Source of the DNA: Zygaena filipendulae
Taxonomy: Eukaryota > Arthropoda > Insecta > Lepidoptera > Zygaenidae
DNA: 64,000 bases
Assembly (NCBI GenBank): GCA_907165275.2
Contig: OU015654.1
Coordinates: 11,239,501-11,303,500, forward strand
Direction: 5' to 3'
Shown: piece by piece, positions 44,765 through 55,326 of the stretch
How the letters are laid out: each line of letters opens with the position of its first letter
Position numbering within the stretch: position 1 is the first letter of the stretch
Notes under the pieces: generated by a model
Seen by the model: only the letters and a program-made list of their open reading frames with translations
Databases searched by the model: none
Told to the model about the DNA's origin: nothing
Position numbers and translations under genes: made by a program

Positions 44765-44929
44765 GATCAACAGCAATCAGAATAAAACCAAGTCGGATTC
44801 CGCGACGAAAGATTAATGCAAAAGTAACACAATCAAAAAAGTGCATGACACAAAAGCCGATAAATCACAATCTATTCTCGATCGAGTCAAAAAATGTTCA
44901 AAATATACAATATTTGAATGTGGCGACAG
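44765..44929 (+). CDS. symmetric-exon gene, exon 14
   Basis: 165 bp, acceptor ACTGATTTTAG, donor ACAG|GTGATT. Basic and Gln/Asn-rich: IRIKPSRIPRRKINAKVTQS and NVQNIQYLNVAT. Confidence 0.7.
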
Positions 44930-45272
44930 GTGATTTTATCTTACTATAAGTACTTAATCAAATTTCAATAATTTAACATATCACCGTAAAATTATAAAAG
45001 CCGTTACTTTGTAAAATGACGCTAATACCTATTGTGAAATTCTAAAGATATAAAGTGCGTGGAGGTGGGTGCTCGCACATGATAAATCGGTATCATCGGT
45101 ATACCATTTGACTCTGTTGTGGTCACAGTTCAAACCTAACCTAGTATGTCGGGACTCGGGATGCACTTAAAGACTTCTTCAATGCCAATCGTTTACAATC
45201 TAACGGTTTTTACAGTTTCAAGGCGACATGTAAATAAAATAATTTAAATACCTATCTTAGATTTTTGTCAAG

Positions 45273-45371
45273 GACACAACGACACAACTGCACTTGCTGC
45301 TACAAAACCTATACCTTCACTAGGACAAATATACAAAAGGAATGTTGATTTTAACAACCGGTTGCCTACAG
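45273..45371 (+). CDS. symmetric-exon gene, exon 15
   Basis: 99 bp, acceptor TTTTTGTCAAG, donor ACAG|GTACGT. Includes TALAATKPIPSLGQIYKRNV. Confidence 0.65.
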
Positions 45372-45995
45372 GTACGTTAATCAATCGATTCTATAGCTGA
45401 TTTGGAAGAAACTATTTTATGGATTAGTAGTGTATAGTGAAAATAACGTTACGAGTATTTTATCTTCCCTTTCAACACACTCTTTCATAAAGCACACCTA
45501 AACTCACTGGTTTTAGATATTATATAAAGCAGCTGATGTCAATACACGGGTGAGTTACCATGTGAGTGAGAACCCACTAGTGGGTTATCATTATTTTAGG
45601 TATTATTTGTACTTTATACACTTTTGCCTACTTTGTTGTGACGGCTTTCCGCAACCTACGTTAAGTTAAAGTACCTTACTTAAGTACTTATCTTGTCTTA
45701 GCACACTCAAAACAAAACATCGTACGATACACGCGCGTATATGGTTATACACACTAGGCTCCACTACGCCCTCGCCTCGAGAGTTTTAACCAACATTACG
45801 CACTCGTATCGTAATGTACTATTTTCTTTTGGTGTATTTGCTTACTTATATGTTAATACACACCTGCTTTACCTCCTATCCAATGTTAACCATTTAAGGA
45901 AGTTGCTGTAAACACGACATGGGTGTACCCAAAGTATCAAAATGGGTTAACACAATAAAACTAAGAATATAATGATAGACCGATTACATTTTTAG
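45372..45995. other. intron with a palindromic repeat
   Basis: No exon seen. AACCCACTAGTGGGTT at about 45568 is a perfect palindrome inside what may be an old MITE. Confidence 0.4.
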
Positions 45996-46127
45996 ATTGG
46001 TATCTTGATCCAGTTAATGACTATTTAGCTGTTCCTGTTAACTCTTTGGAGTCCACTGGAAATAAAAGTAGTTCAATTAAATTAAATAGGAATGCAGAAG
46101 ATTGTAGGCAAATAGTTATTTTTACCG
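45996..46127 (+). CDS. symmetric-exon gene, exon 16
   Basis: 132 bp, acceptor ACATTTTTAG, donor ACCG|GTAAGT. Starts WYLDPVNDYLAVPVNSLEST. Contains one Cys. Confidence 0.7.
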
Positions 46128-46287
46128 GTAAGTACCTAATTGATTAATTTATTTATTGTGCATTCATATTATTCTTCTTCAATATTTTTTTAGTTCTTTA
46201 TTTTTCAATCCTGAACATATTATTAACTTTAATATTATCAAAGAGAAAAAAACTTTATCGTCTTTCATTATCTTGCAACTATCACAG

Positions 46288-46416
46288 AGCAAACCCCCAG
46301 CAGCAGTAAAAAAGAACCCTTGATCTTTAGTGGCATGAACAATAATATGCAAGAGGTTTATGGAGTGATGAACGATAATGATTGGATAACTCAATTACAA
46401 AAAGCCCCAGCAAAAG
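46288..46416 (+). CDS. symmetric-exon gene, exon 17
   Basis: 129 bp, acceptor CTATCACAG, donor AAAAG|GTAAAG. Includes KKEPLIFSGMNNNMQEVYGV and NDNDWITQLQKAPA. Confidence 0.7.
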
Positions 46417-46516
46417 GTAAAGAAAGGAGATAAAGAAGCGTGTTCAAAATGAATAACAATACACTCGATCTACTAGTAGGTAATGATATATTTTGAGTGT
46501 AATTCGTTTCCTCTAG

Positions 46517-46687
46517 AAGGTGGTTCAAAAGGCTTTACTGGGCCCAAAAATATTAAAACAGAGCGTGTTCAGTCAACATTAGATGTGCAAAAAGTTGACA
46601 ACGAAATCGAATTACAACTTCAAAAATGTAGAGAACAATTACGATCGTCGCTGAATTTGAAGAACTCAGCAAATTCAGCAAATTCAG
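46517..46687 (+). CDS. symmetric-exon gene, exon 18
   Basis: 171 bp, acceptor TTTCCTCTAG, donor TTCAG|GTAAGT. A possible coiled coil (VDNEIELQLQKCREQLRSSL) is followed by a short SAN repeat. Confidence 0.75.
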
Positions 46688-47062
46688 GTAAGTTTTAATC
46701 GTATTTACTTGGTAGTAAAGTTTCCCGAAAGTGCAAGTAAATAAAAGAAAAATTATGATCCAGTTTTCAGAAGGTAGGTTATCTTGTATCGAAGATTTTA
46801 CCTCCACTTCATAATTTATAAGAAAAAGATTAGCGAAAAGAGTAATTATTTCATTATGCGCTTGACAACTTCAAACTTTAAAGTTCTGTTTGACAAGTCT
46901 ATGTTTCTAATAAAAATTGGCTCAAAAATACAATATAAATTATCAATCTAGTGTTAAAAAAAAACATTCAGGAAAGCAACTCGTGATCGATTAATGAAAA
47001 ATCGTATAACTTCATGATTTTTTACATTTTAGTTTTTTGTATAGCTTATCTAGCTTTTGTAG

Positions 47063-47230
47063 ATGTCGTACGTGAAGGGCAAAAGTCGAAGCTTGCTATT
47101 GAAGCACAGCTTAATCCCACACAATATTCAAACGAGATAATAAAAAAAGAAAAAGAAGATGAAGATAATCAAAATATATTGAAAGAAAAAGCTGATATTT
47201 CCTTGGAGCCTATAATTATTTGTAAATCAG
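47063..47230 (+). CDS. symmetric-exon gene, exon 19
   Basis: 168 bp, acceptor GCTTTTGTAG, donor ATCAG|GTATGG. Charged (KKEKEDEDNQNILKEKADIS). It leads directly into the membrane exon. Confidence 0.7.
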
Positions 47231-47432
47231 GTATGGACCACACGTTAATATTTTTAATGATAAAAAGAGAAATTTTCTCAGTAGTAATTAATTATTTAAT
47301 ATCTAATTATTAAATTCGACATTATAACATGTATAATATTTTAACGTGTGGTCAGTGGTACTTAATGGCACATTTCGTTTTAATAAAGGAAAAGTTATGA
47401 ATTTTAAAATTTAAATTTTTAACATTTTTCAG

Positions 47433-47528
47433 TTGTATTTATTTTAAATGTGGCTTTAAGTACAGTAATAGCAATTCTTTTCTTATTAACACCGCTTTTG
47501 CTGTATCCTGTACTGTGCATTCTTTATT
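47433..47528 (+). CDS. symmetric-exon gene, exon 20: transmembrane segment
   Basis: 96 bp, acceptor ACATTTTTCAG, donor TATT|GTAAGT, phase 1 to 1. About 30 uninterrupted hydrophobic residues (FILNVALSTVIAILFLLTPL and LLLYPVLCILY) form one transmembrane helix or a tight hairpin. It is the only such exon in the gene, so forms reaching it would be membrane-anchored. Confidence 0.75.
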
Positions 47529-47626
47529 GTAAGTCAAATGTTAGTACAATTTTGTGTCATTTGAGATTATAACATATTGTCTATTTATCATTATTGGTAA
47601 TAAATTATCGAATAACTTTTCCACAG

Positions 47627-47761
47627 TTGATAGCAAAACCATTCAGCATCCGTCAAATGGTGCAAAATCTTTGTCGGACATTGATAAGAATACCGCTACG
47701 GCTTCGTACGTTGAATGTTCGTCCGAAGTCTTGCAAAGAACCACCGATTTGGACGAAGAAG
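47627..47761 (+). CDS. symmetric-exon gene, exon 21
   Basis: 135 bp, acceptor CTTTTCCACAG, donor GAAG|GTAAAA. Polar: NGAKSLSDIDKNTATASYVE and an acidic end DLDEE. Confidence 0.75.
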
Positions 47762-48010
47762 GTAAAATTTGAAACTTTGGCTATAATAATAAAATAAAGA
47801 ATACAATGCACCTAATTGGTACCTACATAGGTAGGTATTTCAATAAATCCCGGAGCTATTACGGTAGAAGTGTTATTATTATCTGGGATGGTCACGAATT
47901 TTTAAGGTTTCTAGCAATTGGAATGTTTATTTAGCCATCTAGATATAAGGCACATCATGTATTTAGGGACGTGATGTTAGTTACCTGATCATAACTGTCC
48001 TTTTCCCAAG

Positions 48011-48256
48011 GATGTCCAATTCCTGAAACAACGAGCAGTATTGTCGGCACGGACTGCGGAACGCCAGAGTGTGATTGGAGTCGTAACTCAATAGAGCATT
48101 CCGATAACTATAGTTTACACAACGACATGGAAAATATCTGCAGTGATTGTAAATTTCAAACCACAATGACACGTTCAAAAGAATCGTCAAACCAATCTGG
48201 TGATGCGTGCACAAGTGGTAGTTTTACTACTATTACCAACTCTACCGATATTACGG
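48011..48256 (+). CDS. symmetric-exon gene, exon 22, Cys-containing
   Basis: 246 bp, acceptor CCTTTTCCCAAG, donor ACGG|GTAATG. Six Cys occur in CP, DCGTPEC, ICSDC and DAC contexts. The rest is Ser/Thr/Asn-rich, ending TTITNSTDIT. Placed after the membrane exon, this part could be extracellular, but the side is not determined. Confidence 0.75.
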
Positions 48257-48309
48257 GTAATGTATTATATAACTCTACTTAGGGATACTGTAGTTTTCCT
48301 ATCGTTGAA

Positions 48310-48690
48310 AAAAAAAAATGATTAGATCGGTTCAGTGGTCACAGAGATTCCCATTTCGCCTCCCTACATCCAAACTTATAACTTACAAACTTTACCTCGT
48401 TGTTCGATTAGTATAGATTAATAATGTTGGAACACTCTTGCAAAGTACAAAGCGAATTTTTGAAAATTATTCATTTTAGAAATTGTTTTACTAAACACAA
48501 TTTATAGCTGCCCATCACGGTTTCACCCGCGGTAGTTTCAGAGTTCCCGTGGGAATTCCAGAATAAATTAAAAATATAAACCTTCCTCGTGAATCACTCT
48601 ATTTATTTGTGGAAACCGCATGAAAATTCGGTCAGTCTTTTTTGAGTTTATCGTGAATAGACAGACAGACGTAGAGAAGGTAATATGTAA
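48310..48690 (+). repeat. two CCCCGCGG-family repeats in an intron
   Basis: 48310-48420 is a tail-only copy (CATCCAAACTTATAACTTAC, GATTAGTATAGATTA). 48507-48690 has the core ACGGTTTCACCCGCGG and the GACAGACAGACG tail type of 23682-23880. Confidence 0.6.
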
Positions 48691-48841
48691 GGAATTTTAA
48701 AATTCTTTCACTTTGAGATACATTTTTAGTGTCCGTTATATACATAGGCTTGATTGTTCTGAATTTCAAAGACTTACCAATGTTTGAAATTTCGCAAGTA
48801 TGAAATAAGTAGTTTAAAAGTTTTGCAAACAAAAATTTCAG

Positions 48842-48970
48842 CTAAAATTCATAAAAAATCAAAGTCGATTTATAGAAGAATAACAAAAGACGACAAACAT
48901 CGAAGCAGCTTCAGAGGATATTGTAAAAAATGTCGTAAAACTAAACATCTCGCCAAAAGTCGTCACAAGA
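48842..48970 (+). CDS. symmetric-exon gene, exon 23, basic Cys-pair
   Basis: 129 bp, acceptor CAAAAATTTCAG. Donor AAGA|GTTAGT (a stop would follow if unspliced). Very basic, with YCKKCRKTKHLAKSRHK, a CxxC that might bind metal with the following His, though no known finger is recognised. Confidence 0.65.
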
Positions 48971-49068
48971 GTTAGTTAATTTATTGATTATTTTAAAATT
49001 AATTAGGTATGGTATGGCATAAATATTAGGAAACCTGAATTAATTTAATATAATTATATATATTACAG

Positions 49069-49200
49069 TCACGAAACCGTTTGAAAAGATCCGAAAACAC
49101 CTGTCCATCCGAAGGATTTGCCAGGGCCATTGGAACCAAGTGTGGAAGAAAACAGCAGAGCGATGGGCCAATTGGTCTAGGACAACTACCAAGAAACCAA
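49069..49200 (+). CDS. symmetric-exon gene, exon 24, Trp-rich basic
   Basis: 132 bp, acceptor ATATATTACAG, donor CCAA|GTAATT. Includes FEKIRKHLSIRRICQGHWNQ and WKKTAERWANWSRTTTKK. It has four Trp, much more ordered-looking than its neighbours. Confidence 0.7.
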
Positions 49201-49737
49201 GTAATTAATTTACCTATGCAATATATAAATTAAAATAAACTACGTTTCATAGATATACAATTCATTGTACCTATATGAATTGTTGTTTTCTTTGAAATTC
49301 ATGTGCACGACGAAAGGAAATTTAAGTATATAGGCTTAAACAAACTTTAAAGTATTAACGTGTTTGATATTTGATAAATTAAGAAGTTGTTGGAAAAAAA
49401 TATGTGAATGTAGAATTTGAGAAATAAAATTCTTCGACTAGTTCTGAACCTAATAAAGTGATATACAATGTTAGCTTTGAATTTCAATGATTTTTATCAC
49501 AGGAGCAGGACACGGGTGCGTAAGTGGCCCTTAATCCTAATCATATTATTATCTCGGTATTTTATTTGAATAGAAATCTATGTAACATTTATTTTAGCAC
49601 TACACACAAGAAAAAGAAACAAACATCAACAGTGCCTAATCTTAAGAAACATCATTTTTGATACTTAATATTGTACCTAATTGGCTAATTTTTAGCTTTA
49701 CAACAGGCATATTGGCGGCTTATGAATGTCCACTTTC

Positions 49738-50032
49738 TATAATTAGTCCGTCAGTTAGAAAATAAACAAAATTATAGATAAACACTTAAACATGTATATT
49801 TTGCTTTTTTAAATTAATAAAAATATACATAGATAAAGCACATTAAATATTAGGAGTGAGGGCTCGTGACATCAATAACCGGTATAATCGCCGTATAAAC
49901 TATATCGGATAGTGACGTCACGCGATATTTCGATTCAATGTAGGTACGTATATCGCCGTTATATTTTGATTACACAAAAGAGGGAGAATATACGTGTCCA
50001 ATATTTTTTATTCATGTGCACGACGGACTACA
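49738..50032. mobile_element. GTTGACTACTTTTGAAAAT-family MITE
   Basis: TAATTAGTCCGTCAGTTAG, AGGGCTCGTGACATCAATAACC, GATAGTGACGTCACGCG and the end ACGACGGACTA match copies at 25467, 54920 and 62668. Confidence 0.75.
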
Positions 50033-50107
50033 ACAACTAAGATTTTGTCAACTAGCCATATAAGGCCAAAATTTAAATCAAATATTTTTTTGTTTTTTAA
50101 TTTCTAG

Positions 50108-50194
50108 ATAGAAAAATGAAAAATAAAGGTTCGAAAATAAGAGTATGGGAAGATGTCAACGTGCAAACTGCAGCATATGTTGGTCAGGACACAG
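50108..50194 (+). CDS. symmetric-exon gene, exon 25
   Basis: 87 bp, acceptor TTAATTTCTAG, donor CACAG|GTAAAA. Includes KMKNKGSKIRVWEDVNVQT. Confidence 0.7.
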
Positions 50195-50326
50195 GTAAAA
50201 AGTCCTTGTTTTACCTATAAACATGCCGTAGGTATACCTATTAAAAGCAAAACATATACAGTTTATTAATTTCCCATCAAAATTCGTTATTTAAAAGGAG
50301 GAAAATGATTTGGTATTTTTATTCAG

Positions 50327-50373
50327 TGTCAGATTCCAGTGATGATTCCAATGATACAATTCTAATTAATTAG
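50327..50373 (+). CDS. symmetric-exon gene, possible terminal exon
   Basis: Acceptor TTTTATTCAG. In phase 1 it reads VSDSSDDSNDTILIN and stops at TAG, an acidic Ser/Asp tail. No clear donor before the stop. Exon 25 can alternatively join 50892 in phase. No canonical AATAAA stands close after it. Confidence 0.55.
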
Positions 50374-50891
50374 CTATTTATTCTCATACTTTTAATATTA
50401 ATATTTTTGTGACTTGATGGTTAAATAATTTCATTTTATGTCCCCAACATAATTAATCTTTTGACATTTAAATTTATTCATCATGCTGATTATTGTGAAA
50501 ACCAATCGAATTAAACAAACAATACTAATTTATCAAGCGTAAATCACGGGATATACTTCCGTTTTGCGACAAATATTTAGGTACTTTTACGGACGAATAA
50601 GTAGGTACATTATTATGTGCGTAAACGAGAAAGGAAAAATTATTTAAACTCTTCTCTCGTATTTGAAAAATATGTTGGACACTATAATTTTATTATTTTT
50701 TTAAATAGCCATATTGTTTAAATTTACATTCATTCATTTTTATAAAAAGTAAAGTGTATGTTATGGTTTATACAATATTATACCTACATTAGTGGTAAAA
50801 TAGTTAATAGTTAATTTTTGATAGCAAATATTCCTTTTATTCACTCTCAAAGTATCTACTTATTATTTTCACTGTACCTATACTATTTCAG
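50374..50891. other. AT-rich intron or inter-exon sequence
   Basis: Nothing recognised between the possible terminal exon and the next acceptor. Confidence 0.35.
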
Positions 50892-50981
50892 AAACGTCAA
50901 CTACCATTACCGCCCAAAAATCAACGGCCATTAGTAATTCGCTCAAATCTCCAACTACTTTGAATAACAAAACTGAATCTG
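50892..50981 (+). CDS. symmetric-exon gene, exon 27
   Basis: 90 bp, acceptor TACTATTTCAG, donor TCTG|GTAATC. Ser/Thr-rich: TSTTITAQKSTAISNSLKSP. Confidence 0.7.
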
Positions 50982-51357
50982 GTAATCCAATCTTACTGTT
51001 TATATAATATCTTGTCAAAATATTATTATAATAAAAGAGTTTGGTAACCCAATAATATTTCTTTGATCCATACTGATTGAAATATTATGGTTTCGAATTA
51101 TTTTCTCCTATGTATTGCAGATACATATACTATCCTACTAAACACTAATACTATCTACGTATATATAACGAAAGCGTGCATGCGTGTGTGTAATCTCGAT
51201 ATTCACGTGGGTTTCTCGAATTTTATACAATCGATTCGTTCACAAAAGCTATCATGTATCTTTATTAATGCGATAATTAAATTGGTTAAACTACACGCTA
51301 ATAAATTGCTTTCATGACTAGTTCTTTTTGAGTAATGACTGTTTTTCTTTTAAAAAG

Positions 51358-51441
51358 CTACGTCTGGAAAAATCCGCAGCAACTTGAGGCCCAAACACAT
51401 CAATCTAGGACCATCCATGTTCCCCTTAACTGGTTGTACAA
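51358..51441 (+). CDS. symmetric-exon gene, exon 28
   Basis: 84 bp, acceptor TTCTTTTAAAAAG, donor ACAA|GTAAGA. Includes IRSNLRPKHINLGPSMFPLT. Confidence 0.6.
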
Positions 51442-51498
51442 GTAAGATATTCCGAATAATTTTGTATTTTGTTATGTACAATATTTTACTTATTTAGC

Positions 51499-51600
51499 AC
51501 TAGCTGTTCCCCGCGGTTTCACACGCGTTAATTTCGGAGTTCTCGCGGGAATTCGGGGATAAAAAGTACCGTATGTAATTATTACAATATACCGTATGTA
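51499..51600 (+). repeat. CCCCGCGG-core dispersed repeat, 5' part
   Basis: ACTAGCTGTTCCCCGCGGTTTC, GAGTTCTCGCGGGAATTCGG and ATAAAAAGTACCGTATG. The distal part is missing. Confidence 0.7.
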
Positions 51601-51814
51601 TATTACAATATGTAATTATTGTCTAACAGTGTAACTATTTTTTTGGTGTTATTTATCTACTTAACCAAATTTAGTATGACCCGTGGGTTGTGATTTGATG
51701 TTGTTTTTTATTTATTGTTTGTTTTTCACTGTGATTTCAAATCCTATTAAGTGAAGCAAGGTATTATCTGCCGTAATTACCTGTAAGAGTTTATAACTTA
51801 TCTATTATCTACAG

Positions 51815-51958
51815 GAAAAAAATCAAAATGTGACGAAATATCCAAATGTTTTCCGTGCTACCACAGTTTTTCAAACCGTTACATTCGTGATGAATATGAT
51901 AAAAAATTTGAATCGCATAAAAACATGAATATAAAAAATTTGAATCTACAGCCGAAAG
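51815..51958 (+). CDS. symmetric-exon gene, exon 29
   Basis: 144 bp, acceptor TATTATCTACAG, donor AAAG|GTAATG. Three Cys in KCDEISKCFPCYHSF, then RYIRDEYDKKFESHKN. Confidence 0.7.
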
Positions 51959-52042
51959 GTAATGGTTAAATACAATAAAACAATCGGTACATTTATATGA
52001 TAAATTGATAATAATAGTTTATCTTGAGCTAAAACGTTTCAG

Positions 52043-52093
52043 ATGAAAAGATAGAAGAATGTTCCAAAATATTAAAAACGGAAAATTTCACAG
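52043..52093 (+). CDS. symmetric-exon gene, exon 30 (51 bp, GC donor)
   Basis: Acceptor AACGTTTCAG. The donor is CACAG|GCAAGT, a GC-AG intron with an otherwise perfect U1 match. Encodes EKIEECSKILKTENFT. Confidence 0.65.
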
Positions 52094-52200
52094 GCAAGTC
52101 GTTCAAGCAATCTAAAAATCAAATAATGCTCCTCCTAGTTTGTTTTTTTTAACAACTCCCATGGAATTTTGAAATATTCATGATAAAAATTCATTTACAG

Positions 52201-52335
52201 AAACTATTGGTTTAGAATCGCCACACTTAGAAGATAAACTAATTGGCACGGCTTCACAATTTCCCAACAGCAAATTGGATAGTTCATTTGGCGTGGACGG
52301 ATTCACCCAAATAAACGTTGCATGTTTCAAATCAG
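52201..52335 (+). CDS. symmetric-exon gene, exon 31
   Basis: 135 bp, acceptor TTCATTTACAG, donor ATCAG|GTACAT. Includes LESPHLEDKLIGTASQFPNS. Confidence 0.75.
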
Positions 52336-52673
52336 GTACATACATAATATATATCATTTTTTAGGAAAGGCAAGCTGCAATATAAAATCATAACGATATT
52401 CTTTTATTGGCTTCTTGGATAATGACACTAGAGGAAATATATTTTCAGGCCGCCGCCGGGAATTTTTTTTTGCCATACTTTATACAGGCTTATTTTAGTT
52501 ATTTTTATATAATTCTTAAAAAATATTTATTTATATTCAGTATTGTAGAAGAAACGGAAGTATACGAGATTGTGTTGTTTTTATTATCTAATTCACGGAC
52601 TAAATAGAATATATATGTACATTTCTTGTTATGTATTTAAAATTTGCCTATACTAAATTAACATTATTTACAG

Positions 52674-52769
52674 AAATAGATTCGAAATTTCATTCGACGC
52701 ATTCCACTGGCACCGCTACGTCTACAATAGATCTCAACTTTGCTAATAAATCTCATAAGAACTCGGCAG
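52674..52769 (+). CDS. symmetric-exon gene, exon 32
   Basis: 96 bp, acceptor CATTATTTACAG, donor GGCAG|GTAAAT. Ser/Thr/His-rich: FHSTHSTGTATSTIDLNFAN. Confidence 0.7.
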
Positions 52770-53485
52770 GTAAATAGACTCATATCCTATGTCGACGAAT
52801 AGTAGCGAAACACGTTTCAGGAACTTCGAACCTTATTTAATGATCCCGACATGCTTCCATTCTTAGCTTTTTTTTTTCACATTTTATCGGAGAGAAAATT
52901 TCTAAATTCAGTTTCATCCCCAACATACAGAGCCTAAAAGGGAATTGATGTAAAATTATGTTTAACTTGTTAGATCCGGAGATTTGGGAGATGCTTGCAG
53001 CCGTAAGGCTTCTTATATTACCCATAGAACGCGCAAGCGGTGTGTTCACCTTTTGTTATTAAGTTTTATGTGCACTTTTATACCTGTCTTTATTTTTGAG
53101 AGAATGGAAACTTTATCGTAACTTTTATCAAACATTCAAGTTTTTTTTTTTGTCTATCGCATTATTGAAAACTGACAGCTCACCAGAAATGATAAGTAAT
53201 AATTATTAAAAAACAACAGGATAATACTATAAATTTTATAAACACAGCATATCAGCTAAAAGCATTAATATAATATAATAATTAGGTACAACATTAGTCA
53301 TTACTGTCTTAGTAAAGCTTCAAGATGAAAATTCATTCACAAAACTTTATGAAGACGAAATTGAACAGACGCAAGCGATTCAATTTAATATAAAACTGTT
53401 AATGGCTTTTCTTTGGAAGCTGGTTAAAAATAATCACTCAAAAAACTGAGATTACCTACGTTTTTACTGTCTTATGTATTTTCAG
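52770..53485. other. intron, nothing recognised
   Basis: AT-rich, no exon or element supported. Confidence 0.35.
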
Positions 53486-53587
53486 CTACCCAAATCACGC
53501 CTTCTCCATCTTTGGTGAAAACTACAGTAAGCGTGTCTACAACAAGTCTTGTGGAGTCCCAAACGAGCCCAGTGCTTGTAATGATGG
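53486..53587 (+). CDS. symmetric-exon gene, exon 33
   Basis: 102 bp, acceptor GTATTTTCAG, donor GATGG|GTAATT. Includes PSPSLVKTTVSVSTTSLVES. Confidence 0.7.
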
Positions 53588-53795
53588 GTAATTTTTTTTA
53601 AAGGCTGCATGTTATTGAACTTGGAAATACATGTTTTTCTAAATGGAGGTTCCTAAGATCCCGTATGAAAATGGAATAAACGTCTACAAATGTTTGCCTA
53701 ATTTGTGTGAATGTGTATTTGTAGAACAGTTTGCTTTTAAATTAAATGCTTATTCAATGTTACGTATGTATAACTAAGAGTTCCGCTTTTTTCAG

Positions 53796-53864
53796 GTAAC
53801 AATCAGAAAGATAAAAATGACGTCCAGACACAAATGAACGTTTGCCCTAATTTGACAATAATCG
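53796..53864 (+). CDS. symmetric-exon gene, exon 34
   Basis: 69 bp, acceptor CTTTTTTCAG, donor ATCG|GTAAAG. Encodes NNQKDKNDVQTQMNVCPNLT. Confidence 0.7.
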
Positions 53865-54071
53865 GTAAAGAAAATACATAAATACTACATATATTATATG
53901 TGATTGCAATTCTAGCGTGGCCTCTACATTTATTTTTTAAATACTGAATATAATTCAGATATTGAAATTTTAAACTTAAATGCCAGTCTAGAGTTGTCGC
54001 CATTGAGCCTAAAATAAAATTTTGCCACTATTATACTAAGCTACCACACTACATTTTGTATAAATTTTTAG

Positions 54072-54143
54072 GCACCAAGATAATGTCAATATCGTCAGCT
54101 GAAATATCACCAACGTCGTTGGAGATAAATAAAACGAATACAG
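54072..54143 (+). CDS. symmetric-exon gene, exon 35
   Basis: 72 bp, acceptor AAATTTTTAG, donor ACAG|GTTAAC. Encodes TKIMSISSAEISPTSLEINK. Confidence 0.65.
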
Positions 54144-54199
54144 GTTAACTATTATTTTTTACACGAAATATAAGTATTACCAATAGCTTGATATAAGTA

Positions 54200-54243
54200 G
54201 TGTCCCTTCAACTCACGCGGGTAAAACCGCGGGGCACAGCTAG
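54200..54243 (-). repeat. CCCCGCGG-core repeat, short fragment
   Basis: Minus strand reads CTAGCTGTGCCCCGCGGTTTTACCCGCG and breaks off. Confidence 0.65.
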
Positions 54244-54368
54244 TTATTTATAAAAACAAAAACGATAGAATTTCACTGCTTTTAAACTTATTTAGTAAAT
54301 TTGTCATTGTGATAATAAACCTCAGACCACTCTATTCTTTAGTTCTTTTTTGCTAATAATACCTACAG

Positions 54369-54449
54369 GAACTGCAATAGAAAATGAAGAGTTCGAGTTT
54401 GACGAAAGCTTTCCATCTAAAGATGGATACAGAAAATATGTTTATTTTG
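54369..54449 (+). CDS. symmetric-exon gene, exon 36
   Basis: 81 bp, acceptor AATACCTACAG, donor TTTTG|GTAAGA. Acidic/aromatic: IENEEFEFDESFPSKDGYRK. Confidence 0.7.
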
Positions 54450-54842
54450 GTAAGAACCATGATAGTATGACTAAATAAAAACAAGAATTTTTCGTGAAAA
54501 GAAACATAGCAATTAAAATATAAAGATATGAATATTGTGAGTGCGCTGGCGTCAGTGTTGTAGCTATTCAGCCCATTCATACTATCTACTTGACGCTCTT
54601 GCTGCCATATTTTGAAATAACGATTATTTTTTAAGTATTCGACCCAATTTCAATAAAAACTTTTAAACGAAAACGGTATTACTTTTGGCAGTTTTATCCT
54701 TTTATCCTCGACATTACTATCATTACTATGCAAAAAGTCTCGGATAAAAATGGTTCGTTTTGTGCACTTGTTATAAAATCTACTATTGTTATAGTTAACG
54801 ATACATTGATGTTTATATTATTACAAAGGAAAGATGTTTCAG

Positions 54843-54908
54843 GTGTGTCTAGTAAATCGGTTGAGCAGACCTCGTTTTTCGCCACTTCCACGAGGAACAT
54901 CGACCTTG
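54843..54908 (+). CDS. symmetric-exon gene, exon 37
   Basis: 66 bp, acceptor AGATGTTTCAG, donor CTTG|GTAATT. Encodes VSSKSVEQTSFFATSTRNID. A MITE starts about 12 bp after its donor. Confidence 0.65.
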
Positions 54909-54919
54909 GTAATTTTATT

Positions 54920-55212
54920 TTTAGTCCGTCTTGTAGTTTAATAAAAAGTATTGGACACTTATTTTTTAATTTTTTTGCGTAATCAAAAAATAACGGCGAT
55001 ACATTGAGTTGAAATTTCGCGTGACGTCACTTGAGAGACTGTATGGTGGTTTTAGCGGTTAGTGACGTCACGATCCCCTCACCCTAAACTTTAATGCGCT
55101 TTATCTCTGCATATTTTAATTTATTTGAAAAGCAAAAAATACGTGTCTATTTTTTTATTTTCTAACAGCTGACGGCCTAATTAGAATTTTGATTTTCAAA
55201 AGTAGTCAATTT
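54920..55212. mobile_element. GTTGACTACTTTTGAAAAT-family MITE
   Basis: TTTAGTCCGTCTTGTAG, ACATTGAGTTGAAATTTCGCG, GGTTAGTGACGTCACG and AATTTTGATTTTCAAAAGTAG, in the opposite order to 25467. Confidence 0.8.
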
Positions 55213-55326
55213 TATCACTTTATAAAACTTTTGCTACGGATATTTTACATACATTTTTGACACTCACACGGTGTGGCTAAAAAAATTATATTCTTGAAAG
55301 ATAACTTATTAGTAAATATATTATTA

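Noticed and set aside
47014..47062. Signal-peptide-like start just before the exon at 47063
   Set aside because: MIFYILVFCIAYLAF is encoded by the T-rich tract before the TTTTGTAG acceptor, which mimics a hydrophobic leader. An alternative start there is possible but unsupported.
49503..49519. 17-bp micro-exon between CACAG and GTAAG
   Set aside because: None of the possible acceptor/donor pairs gives a multiple of three, while the flanking exons join in phase without it.
54353..54982. Frames on both strands around two exons
   Set aside because: Only the 54369-54449 and 54843-54908 portions have splice sites and phase support. The rest reads through introns and a MITE.
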